Of a stretch of DNA of 64,000 nucleotides, positions 1-10,836 are shown in pieces (position 1 is the first letter of the stretch; the number at the start of each line of letters is the position of its first letter). Origin of the DNA: Siphonodentalium dalli (taxonomy: Eukaryota > Mollusca > Scaphopoda > Gadilida > Siphonodentaliidae). Under the pieces are notes generated by a model. The model was not told where the DNA came from. It saw only the letters and a program-made list of their open reading frames with translations, and searched no databases. The stretch lies in contig CP136066.1 of NCBI GenBank assembly GCA_032622095.1, forward strand, positions 92,587,319-92,651,318, in the 5' to 3' direction. The position numbers and the translations under genes were made by a program.

Positions 1-700
1 TCCGTTGGAAGTTTAACACAAAAGTAATCAACGTCACAAAGAAAACTCTCTGTTATAAGGATATAATCAACGACGCTCGCCCCATTATATTGATAGCTTG
101 TGAAATGACCAAGTCGATCGCCTGTAGATCGTCCATTACTTATCCGAATACCACTACTTTGGCAAAGAGTAATGAGTTTTGGCGTCCAAAAGAGTTTATA
201 CGACTATCCATACTGACTCTATTAGGGCACGTGTCTATTATATAATCAGCTGGGAGCGGCGTGTGCTCATCACTGTCAGATACCACGTGGTCTGGCAATT
301 CACATGTGCGTGCATTTAAATCCCCGCCGAGAACTAAAAGTTCATCGTTCTTGTATCGAGCTAATGCCTTCTCGACACACTCAAAAATATCATCATCTTT
401 ATCTTTCGTCTTCCAAAAGCTAGAATTGCTGGGAGGAATATACAATGACACAAATATTACTTTTGTGGATTGGTTAAGTAATTTACCATCGAACTCAACA
501 ATTAGTGCTACCTCGTTTACAGTGTAGACTTTTCGCATGTACTTTTTGAATTTTTGAGAGGAAATAAATGGCGATACCACCTTTTTTCTTGCCCTTGGCA
601 CGACTTAAATTTAGATTTTCGTAGCCTTCTCAGATTTTTTGGGGACACCTGTTTTTGGGCAATGATATTCCGAAGGCATATCCTGAAGGCCTGAGCGGAG
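1..700 (-). pseudogene. LINE endonuclease (APE/EEP) domain, frameshifted, runs off the left edge
   Basis: Apurinic-like endonuclease part of a non-LTR retrotransposon ORF2, read right to left. Three frames are needed. A start segment near 620-560 has the GGIAIYF motif. A long middle segment at about 601-140 contains SLYIPPSNSSFW and LLVLGGDLNART, the usual N-x-Y-x-PP and GDxNAR signatures. A last segment from about 175 to 1 contains SNGRSTGD and DYILI, the expected end of the fold. The frame changes near 570 and 170 and a stop near 605 show it is dead. The reverse transcriptase would lie left of the window. Order and strand match the ORF1 pieces at 2299-2836 and 5541-8070, so all three probably come from one element, by inference. 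Confidence 0.8.
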
Positions 701-2298
701 GAAGGTTTGGGAGGGGGACTCCCTGCTGATGGTGGGGGTATGTTCTTCCCCTGGAATTGTTTTGAAAATCCATTGCATTGAGAGCTAATCTAGGGCTCTT
801 TGAGTCAGTATTTTGAATTTTACTGAGAGGTAAATTTGATCAAGTTTCTCAACCATAACTTTGGGAATTTGTTATATATGTATGGATTGGAAATGCTTAT
901 AAGTTATTGTCAGATATCTTATGGTTCAATGGAAGGATTATGCTTATCCTGCTTGAAATGAGACTTACCATTATCACTCTAATTCATATACTATGCTATT
1001 TTCTAAAATTCAAGTGAGACACATACATACCATACTAGTACAGAAAAAATGTCTATTAAGTTAGTAATTAAGTACTATTAGTACTAATCTCTATGTTAAT
1101 TTCTCATTTTGGTGTTATGAGATCCCACCTGATAACCAGGTTTATTTGATGAAATTGTCACTGTTCCAGTACTGTTTTTGATTGAAATACTGAAGTCTGA
1201 AGCCTGAATGATAACAAACCTGAATTAAACTATTTGAAGTTTTAACAGATGAAAGCTTGATAAAACAAAGTATACTTTTACAGTATGACTCCAACTGTTA
1301 AACTTAAATATTTTTGTAAACTTAAATGTCTTATGTCAATATATATAACTAATTTGCATCTTGTTAAGATATGAATTCGGACCTTTATTGATTGTTTTTA
1401 TTTGTCAAATGTTTTTTTGGGCGCATGGAGATTGGGCGCCCAAACCGGTAAACAGTATGAAAAACGGCCTGGATATGTCCCTGCAAGTTCTAAATCAGTA
1501 TCTGATGAATCTTGATGCCACGTTTCTCCCAGAGTAATAAACTCATATCTCTCTATTTGGTGTCTAAATTCTGGAACTCTAATATTTTACGGATCTATGC
1601 ACATTCCAGCTTGTATATCGGATTGTATTACTTTGATCTGTTGTACTCATGTCTGACATAATTTCAATATACTAGCCATGGAGCTAGTAAGCCTTCCGAT
1701 TCTCCCTAAAATTTACTATTCACCTAAATTCACCTAAATCGGCGGAACTCGAAACAACATTTGAAGTGCAGTCCAACATATAAGTATACGTAAATAATGA
1801 GTTCATACTTAATATAACAACATACTAAATATAACAATATGGTGAATACATCATGCATGGCAACATCATAATATACAGTGGGTCTAGTTATTACTACAGG
1901 AAGATTATCCAAGGGGACAAGATTGTTTGTTTATTTATCTATGTATACATAGTCAAAGTGAAGGCCTGTTTCTCAAATCAGATTTGGTTTACACTAAGGT
2001 TCATTATTGTATCGACATTGGTTCATACAGAGGTCGCTATAGATGATTGACTAACGAGCTGGTGATCGTCTTTTAATTGATATATGGTGCCACCAAGTGG
2101 GACTATGGAAGATAATTATCGACAAGGCGTCCATTGATTTATCCACGTCGCTACATAAAAAGTGACAACTTAAGGGGTCGATAGCGGATGTTAAACAAGC
2201 AATTAAAAGAGTTATTCGATTAGTACATATGTACCGTGACCCCACAGCCCATCTTACTGGAGAGTACACTGTGCCATGCCTAGAAAAACCACATGTAA
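700..2298. other. Unassigned AT-rich stretch between LINE pieces
   Basis: No coding region can be supported here. Order suggests it includes the decayed start of the LINE ORF2 and later insertions, but no domain or terminal repeat could be read. Confidence 0.4.
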
Positions 2299-2836
2299 CT
2301 AATTAGTCCCTTTGATGCAAGCTCTCAGTTCTGCTATCAAACTATCGAGTTCAGAAGCCATTACATTTTGGGAGTATTTCAAGTCACCCGCTGAGGGCTG
2401 TGACCACCGACCACTCTGTTGTAACAACGGATCAAAGGTATGTCGCCTGTTCGTTCCGTGGCGAATGTTTCTGCCCAATCGTTCCACGCCATCATTGTTA
2501 GGATGCCATGTGTCATGGAAGAGATGTACTGCCACGCGGGTGGTTCGTGGTTCCACAAATGATGGTGCGTTATCTATATATTCGCATCCATTTTACACAC
2601 AGACTGATTTATAGAATTCATTTGTTTCAAAAATCAACCGATTTGTTCCGTGGTTGTGCGGTGTGGGTAGCGCTGATGATACTCGAATGGTCGCCTTTGG
2701 GTATCGCTGTTTCACTTCATCGATAACACTCAATAATAACTGTATGTCCGCCACTAACCCATTTCGGCATGAGTTAAAACCCACCCGCGTGTTATCCCTT
2801 TGTCCGGACACGGCTCTTATCTGGCAGAACGCTCAA
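2299..2836 (-). pseudogene. LINE ORF1 C-terminal GDSL/SGNH-like segment, frameshifted
   Basis: Two overlapping minus-strand frames form the end of an SGNH-hydrolase-like ORF1. The upstream frame (about 2811-2593) has YPKATIRVSSALPTP. The downstream frame (2556-2299) has DTWHPNNDGVERLGRNI, which matches the DxxHP...G block carrying the catalytic Asp and His of SGNH folds, and ends in a natural stop. One frameshift near 2590 separates them. It fits as the continuation of the ORF1 at 5541-8070, which breaks off at FHVGI, the block expected just before this segment. About 2.6 kb of foreign DNA lies between the two parts. A cellular esterase is possible, but the flanking endonuclease favours a LINE. 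Confidence 0.7.
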
Positions 2837-2859
2837 GCGTTTTGATCGCTTGAGCATTA

Positions 2860-5458
2860 TTTTAACGCCAATGGTCATTCTTTATTAAGAATGCCCGTGG
2901 GCATTATTTTTTAAGAATATGCGAGGGATTAAATCGACTGAGGAACATCATATGGTGGCTCCTCCCCCACTCATGTAAGTTGGCGCCAAATGTGTGTCGG
3001 CGAGCTGCATTAAATATCGGAACACTTAATTTGTTTGAGCTAATTGAAACTTACAAATATTTGGCAATTTTGATTTTATATTGCCAAAAAGTAAAATAAA
3101 ATTTCTTCAAACTTTGATACAAAAACACCAACAGATATTTGGATTAACTATTTAGAAAAGTCCGCAGACAGGCTAAAACACATAGAGACACCATCTAAAT
3201 ACGTCCCCAAGTCAGTCAAATAAAAACAAAACCGTTTAACACAGATTTTAACTATACATGACTTAATGAACGAGAAAGTGCTCACATGGTTATTTTTAAT
3301 ACACAGAAAAAATATAACATTTCCAGTACCAACTTGAAACAGGACAGTGTATATCCATGTGTATAGATCATGTCATGCATATCTACTCTGGCTTCGCCAA
3401 GAGATCATACTCCACCAGTTCAAAACATGCATGGTAATGGAAGTTTTATAACATTGAAAAAAATGCAGATAATATAATACTCAGTTATACCTGTTCCGTA
3501 TAACATTGTATTTTATAGCAAAGGTCCCAACTCTAGTTTGCATGGTTTTGGGGACTTGAATTAATCGATTTTACTATGCGTCGCTTGGAATTCATTGATG
3601 TTGGCTCACAAAGCTACGCAAATCTTGCAATCTCGAGCTGGGAATTTATTGTCAAGGAACAAGTATTAACACAGAAATATATTCCTTGCGTGGTTTGTTC
3701 AATGTTCAACCCCATCATGCAGGAGATAATAGGAAAGATTCCCAGGGTTCGAACACATGGCAAATGATATATACGGGCGTAGCCAGAGTAAAGATTCATG
3801 GCATGATCTACCATCTGTGCCGAGCTTGAACATTTTATGGTGAAAATTAAAGGTACGTAAGGTGTTCGCATTAGTCTGTAAAATCATTATCACCAAGAGA
3901 AAATGTTGAACAATGGATTGGTTTTGTTCTTATTTTGATTGTCGATAAGGCATGGATAACGTGATCATGCGGTGTTTTTTTTTACTTTTCTTGAAGCACC
4001 AGTCGTTTTACAATCGATACAATCTCTTTGGTAAATGGTCAACAAAACCGAGATTCAAGCAATATTTGGTGATAAAATGACTGTCAATGTTACAGTACTG
4101 TTCACATAAGTATGGAAAATGCATGGGAAGTGTGCGCATTTACTCACTGCGAAAACCCCATGTTTAATGCTGGCATACCACATTCTATTATTAACTGAAT
4201 TTAAAAAAAAAAAAATCGAGGCCTGAGTTTTCATGGAGTTAGACTTTTAAATAGATGCTAGGATTTTACAGTATTCAAGCTCATATTTCAAATTGTTTCA
4301 TGATTCCTCCCCACAATACATTTAGGAAATTCCAAGCCACCGGGTGGGAAGCAAATGAAATTACACGACATTGCGAGCTCGGCCTGGTTAAAAGGGGCGG
4401 GATGCAGCCGGGAAATCCCAGGATAATACATGTTATAAATTTGTGCACTGACCATTTGTTAACTTCTGTGGGTGATACCTAAAGGTACATGTAAGGTCAT
4501 CGTGGTGGGGGAATATTTGGAAATCATGCATATACGATTGGAATTTGCTAACAAGGGGGGGGGGGTGACCCATGTCATGTAAGAATTGTCCAATAACTGG
4601 AAACGTTATGATACCTTTCAGTTTGAAACATCATGAAGGGTGTGGGTGTGCGAAATTAAATTGCCATATTGTGCTGAGTCACGTCTAGCCATACCCCTGT
4701 GTATAATCCATAGGATGATGCTTAAAATTCAAGCTAGTCCATCATGTAGGTGTCTTTCTGACAATAATTGGAAATTCAAAATACCCCATACGATTGAACA
4801 CTATAATACTTCTATTCTTGCGTATTCTACACAAGACAACAATGAGGAGAAAGAATCAGTAAACCAATTTATGCAAGCTTCTTGGTGCTTTCGACTTCTT
4901 AATAATGAGAGTTTTACCAGGTTACGTGTTGTTTGACGCCAGAATATTCGAAAAATCACATTTTATAAAGAGCGTTTTTACTTCATCACCAGCCAACGAT
5001 GAAAATTGAAGATCACATCATTTTGGATGTTTCTTGTATGCTGTATGCATGGTGGTGCATATGTATAACGACCATTATTTTTCATGTTTTATTGCCTGAT
5101 AAATTATTATGGAATGTTAACTTATTTGATGTCGAATTAGATTGGGCATCTTTAAATCAAGAAAGAAAAAAAATAAACAAATACAATAGGATAGAAATAT
5201 ATTGCTCACATACACTGGTCGAATCCATAGCGCAACGACAAACTTCGGAAGAAACGTCTCTCAACTGGCGAGTCCTAATTCGAATTAAATAATAATTGAA
5301 ATGTGTTGCTTTTCGGCGTGGACTACACAAACTGTCCGTGCTGAACTCTGGGCGTGTACTCATGTAATCAAGACAGAGCTGTGGGCCAGACAAAATGGAT
5401 AGTTGGCTCCAATGACAATGCAATGGGTGGGTTTTAAGTCAGATAATATTCTCAGCGT
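2860..5458. other. Non-coding stretch that separates two halves of a LINE ORF1
   Basis: It holds the inverted-repeat element at 3364-3812 and a poly-G tract near 4555. No exon, RNA gene or transposase was recognised. It behaves as inserted DNA, but no outer terminal repeat or target duplication could be matched. Confidence 0.4.
3364..3812. mobile_element. MITE-like element with ~35-bp terminal inverted repeats
   Basis: The left end begins TAGATCATGTCATG and continues through TACTCTGGCTTCGCC. The right end, reverse complemented, begins TAGATCATGCCATG and continues through TACTCTGGCTACGCC. Flanks CCATGTGTA and CCATCTGTG match at 7 of 9 bases, so they could be an old target duplication. Solo copies of the same end occur near 48288-48325 and 63296-63345. 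There is no coding capacity. The superfamily is not assigned. Confidence 0.6.
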
Positions 5459-5521
5459 CGGGAATTCGGTAAAGAATAGACTCGACGCAAGCGCATCGTC
5501 TATTCTTTTACCGAATTCCCC
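5459..5521. repeat. Perfect-stem hairpin of ~22 bp
   Basis: GGGAATTCGGTAAAGAATAG is followed 20 bases later by its complement with a single extra base, giving a stem of about 22 bp. It lies exactly where the upstream half of the LINE ORF1 stops being recognisable. Confidence 0.8.
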
Positions 5522-6681
5522 CTGCTTCGAACATTATCCATTATTTAATGCCCACATGGAAAGTAAATTTGGTAACATCCCCCCCCCCCACAAAGTTCGA
5601 CGAATCTGTCAGCCCCGCTAGAAGACCCATTATCCTCATTCCACCGACCGAGACCTTCTTAACGAACTCACCTGGGTGTGAAAGTCGACTCGAATTAATA
5701 AACCGAAGTACTGAGTCACCAACCACAAGGTGACTTATTTTACAAAATTTCGAAATTTCGCTGGGGTTTCTCTCTTTGTTCACATTGGAGGACCCAGATG
5801 ACGTAACATATTTCGAATTGCCGGGCGAATTTGATTGATCCTCAGTCTGTATCACACGGAATTTGTTTGCCACTGTTACATCGGATGCAACAGCATATTC
5901 GGAAACCACCGTTGGGCTCTCGTGAATCGGCGAACGTGATTTTACGTTGCGTGTTGAATCAATCTGTCGTTTCTGTTTACGTGAACAATGTTTTTCGGTT
6001 GAGGTTTTGATTACCTTTGCTTTTCCGGTTGAGGGTGCTGCTGATGGTGTTGCTGTAGCTGCCTTTGCTGCCAATTTTCTCAGTCTATTATTTTCTTCCT
6101 TCATCAAAACCATTTCACGTTCTAGATGTTTTAATTTCAAAGAGCTCTTGCATGTAGGTCCGAAATTGCCATTTTAAGTTTTAAACATGACAGTTTCTCG
6201 CTGTAATCACCACCGGTGTTCTTCTGCTGTCGTTTTGTCATTGGGGTAAGATGGTTTACAACTTGTTTAGGAACTTTCTTGTTTTCAGTCTTTGGCGTGG
6301 TTGAAAATGTAATCTGGGAGTGTGCATTTGGAACAATCTCCCAATAAATATCACCATCCTCGTGTGTGGGAGTTGACGCGGATATTGACTGCTCACACCA
6401 CGCGGCCGCTGCCTCTTCCTCACAAAAACATGATTCCCAGACAGTGGGTAATTCTTTGTTTGTCCACCAAGTTATATTTTTCTTTGAACCTTGGACCATC
6501 ATTTTGTTTTTAGTCCGGTACATATGTGTATTGTCACTTTGCCACCTTTACCAGTCACATTGTGATAGACATATATTCTTTCGTCCACTGTAACGTTCAT
6601 TTTGCCTTTTCCGATTACCCACAGGGCATAATTTTTTTCTATTTTTAATGTGTCGTCCCAATACCTTGAACACAGTCCACT

Positions 6682-7782
6682 CAGGGATGTGGCTAGAGGG
6701 GGGGGTGTGGGGGGTGTCTCACCCCCCCCCCCCCCAGCAGAGAGCTATATTTTCAATAGTTGGAAATTTCATACCTGCCACAACGAAATTTCACACCAAC
6801 AATAGGTTGAAAATGTTCTTGTAGTTTGATTATAAAACAATTTATTGGGGGGAATTTATTGTTTTTCGACCAATATTTGCATATGTTCCTATTTTTGGTC
6901 AAAAATTTTGACAGAAATGGACGTCAGTTGGAAATTTTCCAACCTTAGGGGGGTGACAGGTTGGAAATTTCCAACACTTGGAAAGCTTGTGTCCTGGTCC
7001 CTCCCCCGTGGCCAGTCAAAAACTTCTAGTTAATTTAAGAAAACAATATTGTCATACAATTGGTCAACATTGTCATTGGAATTGTCATCAGTTGGAAATT
7101 TTCCAAACTAATGTAGGGTTTGAAATTTCCAACAGTAGGAAGGCATGAGGCTAGTCTAGATGTTAGGATTTTGCGATTTTCTTGTTCAGATTTCAAAATT
7201 TTCGCACACCGGACCGAACCATGGTCGGCCCGGTGTGTCATTGCCCCATCCACATGGCCAATACAAAACTGCTAATTAGTTTAGCAAAACAATATTTTAC
7301 TACATTTGGTCAAACTTGTAGACATAAATGGTCATCAGTTGAAGAATTTTCCAACCTGAGGGGAGCATGAGGTTTGAAATTTCCAACACTATAGGAAAGC
7401 TTCACTGAGTTGAGGCCAGTCTAGATGCTAGGATTTGCGATTTTCTTGTATATAGTTTTCAAAATTTTCTCACACCGGGCCAAACAACCATGGTCGGCCC
7501 GGTGTTTCCTGGTCTGTTGTCGGCAGCTGTGTGCATTTGTCTGGAATTAGATCACTAGTTGTTTTTGGGGGCAATTTTCATGAGCATGAGGTACAAGGGG
7601 GAGTGCAAATGGAATTATGCAAAAAGTTGTGTTGGTGCGATTCCGACTCAATGGGGGGGGGGGGTGCAAATGGAATTATGCAAAAAGTTGTGTTGGTGTG
7701 ATTCCGACTCAGGGGGGGGGGGGCAGTTGGAAATTCCCAAGGTGGACACCGCCCCAGCGGAGACCCTCTAGCCACATCCCTG
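6682..7782. mobile_element. Non-autonomous hAT-like element, 1,101 bp
   Basis: Ends are exact inverted repeats of 19 bp (CAGGGATGTGGCTAGAGGG at 6682-6700 and its complement at 7764-7782). The flanks are a perfect 8-bp duplication, AGTCCACT, at 6674-6681 and 7783-7790. An 8-bp duplication plus CAG... termini is typical of hAT elements. The interior has no transposase. It has ~245-bp repeats (from about 7090 and 7332, with a partial copy from about 6915), each containing the palindrome GTTGGAAATTTCCAAC, and a tandem 62-bp duplication at about 7603-7725. It interrupts the LINE ORF1, so it is younger than that LINE. Confidence 0.88.
7603..7725 (+). repeat. 62-bp tandem duplication with G-tracts inside the hAT-like element
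   Basis: The block GTGCAAATGGAATTATGCAA through GATTCCGACTCA occurs twice with one base changed. Each copy is followed by a run of 11-12 G. Confidence 0.85.
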
Positions 7783-8070
7783 AGTCCACTATACTATCGT
7801 TGGTAACTGTCCGAGTCTAAGTCTATGGTCACGCAACGTCCTCCATCTTTGATTTCTGTTTGATACTTATTTTCCTCATCATATGTTAACTTTTTCTTAA
7901 TCAGTTTATCGAGATTAAGAATATAATTTCTATCGCTCACTTTTCCCCTGGTAGAATTTCTGGAATTTTGTCCAAGCACACTAGTCCATCCTGGCACTAC
8001 AGTAGCTACATCATTGTCCTCGATAACATCGAATGTGTCTTCAAAAATCCGTGTAATCGAATGTTTCCAT

Positions 8071-8226
8071 GATAATATCCAATATGTTCGATCTATTTAT
8101 CCAAGCTAACTAAAGAATATAAACTAAGAATATAAACATCCAGAATATAATTCCATCTACCGGCTCGCCAGCTCCATCGCCTCGTTAATTAGTTACGCAG
8201 TATACATGGCTAATCGCAGGAGTTAA
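8071..8226 (-). other. Probable 5' untranslated part of the broken LINE
   Basis: It lies directly upstream of the ORF1 start codon at 8070 on the minus strand. No motif confirms it. Confidence 0.3.
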
Positions 8227-8456
8227 TTGAAAATACATCCGCTCGCCTCGAAGGTCTGTGGTGCATTTTTCATATGCTTTGAAAAACATGCACTTGCCCA
8301 AGTCACAACCATTTTCCAACCGTTTTCAATTTTTGCCCGAAGTCAGACAAACGCTCTTTATAACTACCATATCAGAAATAAAATAACACGGAACGCTCTT
8401 TCTGTTCCAGGTCGTGCACATGGCTGTTTTTTTTTTGGGACTCAAACACCTTGTTT

Positions 8457-9513
8457 AAGGACGACCAGCTGGGCCTATACTATGTTCGCTTTCGAACATG
8501 GGCGCCGCCATCTTGAATTAGGGGCGCCGCCATCTTGAATTTGAGGGGCCGCCATCTTGAAACGTCATTGCAATTAAATTAAAACTACAAGATGTTACTT
8601 TTCACATAGCTAACATAACAGTATTTATTGCGTGAAGACATTACATGGTTTATAATTATAACAATAATCATTACTTAAATCATAAATGTTGCCGATCTGA
8701 CTCGGGTTGCTATGCCATTCGGAAAATGGCGGAAATTACGTAAAGCTGCACATTTTCGTTAGCCACATCACGAAAACAACATGACTTATCTCGTAAATGT
8801 CTCAAATATTTGTCATATCAGTAAATAAACTTTTCTTTAGTTTATTAAATTAGTAAAAGCAGTATGCCTGCTTTGTGTGCTATGTCGCTGTCAAAACGTC
8901 AATAACTTTCGCGGGGAAATGCGCGTGCCAATTGGCACGGTTGGCATTAGGTTTGGTTGGGTTAACGTTGTTTTATAGTGCATGGCTCCGAGTTCGCGCT
9001 GGTATAAATGTAGCTCCTTGCAATTGTAATCAAACTGATCAAATCCCAACCTATAAAATCACCATAGGATTTGTATAGGTACAAAGAAAAACATGTTCTT
9101 GGAAATTAAATGTTCTTCCCTACTTATATTCTAATGATTTGGGTTGTGATTTGAAACAAACAACCCAGATTATGAGGGGGCAAACACAAGTTCTCACTCA
9201 TAAGAACCCCAATTTCCAACCAAGGCCAAGGGTTGTGGGGGCGAGTACAACTAATATTTCATTCAAATTGAGAATGGACATTATTATGGGCCAGTCGAAA
9301 AAAATGGCACCGGGGAGCCACGAAAGTGTGAAAGATGTGAGTGCAATATGATAATTATGAGGTAGACCCCATCCCCATACCACAAGCAACCAACTTCGTT
9401 ACGTAATTGGTTATAAGAATTATTTATAGTTAATTAAATCTTGACGTTCATATAAGTCAACACATACATGTAGTTGTCTGAGTAGTGCAGGTTGTGACCG
9501 CACGGTCGTCCTT
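8457..9513. mobile_element. Inserted element of ~1.06 kb with 10-bp terminal inverted repeats
   Basis: AAGGACGACC at 8457-8466 is matched by GGTCGTCCTT at 9504-9513. On both sides the sequence belongs to one duplicated intron block: 8265-8456 matches about 63535-63717, and 9535-9714 matches about 63725-63871. The middle is therefore an insertion. The flanks show TTT on each side, a possible 3-bp duplication. No transposase was seen. The superfamily is unassigned. Confidence 0.6.
8504..8558 (+). promoter_or_regulatory. Three tandem YY1-like sites
   Basis: GCCGCCATCTT occurs at 8504-8514, 8526-8536 and 8548-8558, spaced 22 bp centre to centre. It is the complement of the AAGATGGCGGC consensus of the zinc-finger factor YY1. 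The spacing is about two helical turns. Binding is inferred, not shown. Confidence 0.5.
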
Positions 9514-9714
9514 TTTAGATGGATTTCAATGCCATAATTTCTTGTTCATAGTTTCATTTTTCATAGTTGCATTTTTTATTACTTCAATGGGTCTTTTTGG
9601 GTTACATAATGCTCATAGAAAGGTAATTGAGATAGTTTTCGACTGGGATATATTTCAAAAGCTAATATTATTCGTATTTTTGAAGTGCAAACCGCCATGT
9701 GGCTTTAAGCATAC

Positions 9715-9965
9715 CAAGAGATCCGTCGTTAACAAGGATGATGCTCTTCCATTTGAGTTGACAGGAAACGTCATCAAGAAGTCTACCAATGAACGCCAGG
9801 TCCAATCGAAGGTCAAATGTCGAATTTCCAAGTTGTCGTCTTTTGCAGGTCTTCGGCGGAAACAGAACCATTGGTATGCGCAGTGACCGCGCCTGCGAGT
9901 CCAAATATTTCGCCGTCTGACAACTGCAGAAGGCGAATATTACGCGGTAGCCCATCTCTCTGAAT
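9715..9965 (-). CDS. Paralogous iGluR amino-terminal-domain exon
   Basis: This exon is bounded by an acceptor (TTTGCAG at 9972-9966) and a donor (GTATGC from 9714). It reads open for 83 codons, starting one base into frame and ending one base into the next codon. The segment from [12 protein letters not shown] to [11 protein letters not shown] matches the exon at 63872-64000 almost residue for residue, and the donor is conserved. Residues before it (GYRVIFAF, SCQTAKYL, SLRIPMV) fit the first lobe of an iGluR amino-terminal domain, ahead of the K/RW..I..VND strand. No following exon was found between it and the left edge. It is either the start of a second receptor gene continuing left of the window or a duplicated fragment. 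Confidence 0.7.
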
Positions 9966-10204
9966 CTGCAAACTATATATTATGAAAATTTAGTTTGATC
10001 ACAGGTTCCGTTATTAAGCATGTTTATACGCGTTGTGGTGATAAGTGTGTGCTAGAAATACAATCATGTACTACGAACTGAATGAAGTTAAAATACCAAC
10101 ATGTATAACCGAAGTCACCCATAATGGAAAGTTCCCTTTGTGCAGCCCGTGCAAGTACATGTATAGTACTATGGACATGTGGTGAAATAATTGCTTCCTT
10201 ATAT

Positions 10205-10663
10205 CATGTGTCTTAAACGGACATGGCTTATTCTAGCTTCCACATTTTCCCTCATTTATGTGGAAGAAGGTATATAAGATAGGTTGACAAACTCAGGATA
10301 TATTGATATACCGGCTTCATGTCCTTGGACAAATACTTGCCGTGCTCACAGCCATTTTCCAGATGTTTTTAATTTTTCGCACAGAAGTGAAATAAACACT
10401 CTTTATTTATACCATATCAGGAATAGACTAACAGGAAACGCTCTTTTCTGTGCCATGCCGTGTACATTGTTGTTGTTTGTTTGGGACCCAAACACCGCGT
10501 TCAAAGTTATATATTTTATGACATAAATTTGTCTTTCTCTGACATAGAATGCACGTGGAAAGATAGTTCAAGTATTTAGCGACCAATATTGGTACCGGAA
10601 AATATTCGAAAGCGAATATTATAATTAAGGTATATTTTGGAGCGTAAACCGACATGTGACTTT
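10205..10663 (-). repeat. Partial third copy of the iGluR intron block (copy C)
   Basis: It is similar to 63420-63860 from AAACGGACATGGCT through GGGACCCAAACACC to TTTTGGAGCG. Similarity stops just before the donor position, so the exon was not carried along. Confidence 0.65.
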
Positions 10664-10836
10664 AACAGGAAACTATTCTTCACTTTAGACAAACAGAAAA
10701 ACAGTATGCAGTTGCCTTCTACCTTACTCAATATAGGAAATGTGAATTATGTCGATGCTGTATACTACATGTATAAATTATGTGGATGCCAAATGGAATA
10801 TGCGTCATATCAGCTGAAACAATGGTCTCAATTTAT

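Larger units (their letters stand above)
5541..8070 (-). pseudogene. LINE ORF1 N-terminal and middle region with coiled coil and GDS motif, interrupted by an hAT element
   Basis: The frame can be followed from an ATG at 8070-8068 (METFDYTDF) to about 5541. The 7997-7794 segment, then 6673-6524, read in one phase once the hAT insertion at 6682-7782 and a single stop are set aside. A +1 shift at an A-run near 6515 leads into 6523-6140. A second shift near 6140 leads into 6140-5541, with a coiled coil (EREMVLMKEENNRLRKL), a low-complexity linker and an SGNH-like start (HLVVGDSVLR, then TFHVGI). Such esterase-like ORF1 proteins are known in several LINE clades. Frameshifts, a stop and two insertions show it is inactive. 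Confidence 0.75.
8265..9714 (-). repeat. Duplicated iGluR intron block (copy B), split by an insertion
   Basis: Two halves (8265-8456 and about 9535-9714) match the intron downstream of the exon at 63872-64000. Shared stretches include GCCCGAAGT, ACAAACGCTCTTTAT and GGGACTCAAACACCTTGTT. A third, partial copy lies at 10205-10663. All three have the same orientation. Confidence 0.75.

Noticed and set aside
9485-9886. 133-codon plus-strand open frame
   Set aside because: It is opposite the iGluR paralogue exon, whose minus-strand frame has matching splice sites and homology to 63872-64000.
10284-10526. Plus-strand open frame
   Set aside because: It lies in the duplicated receptor intron block. 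The other copies do not keep this frame open.
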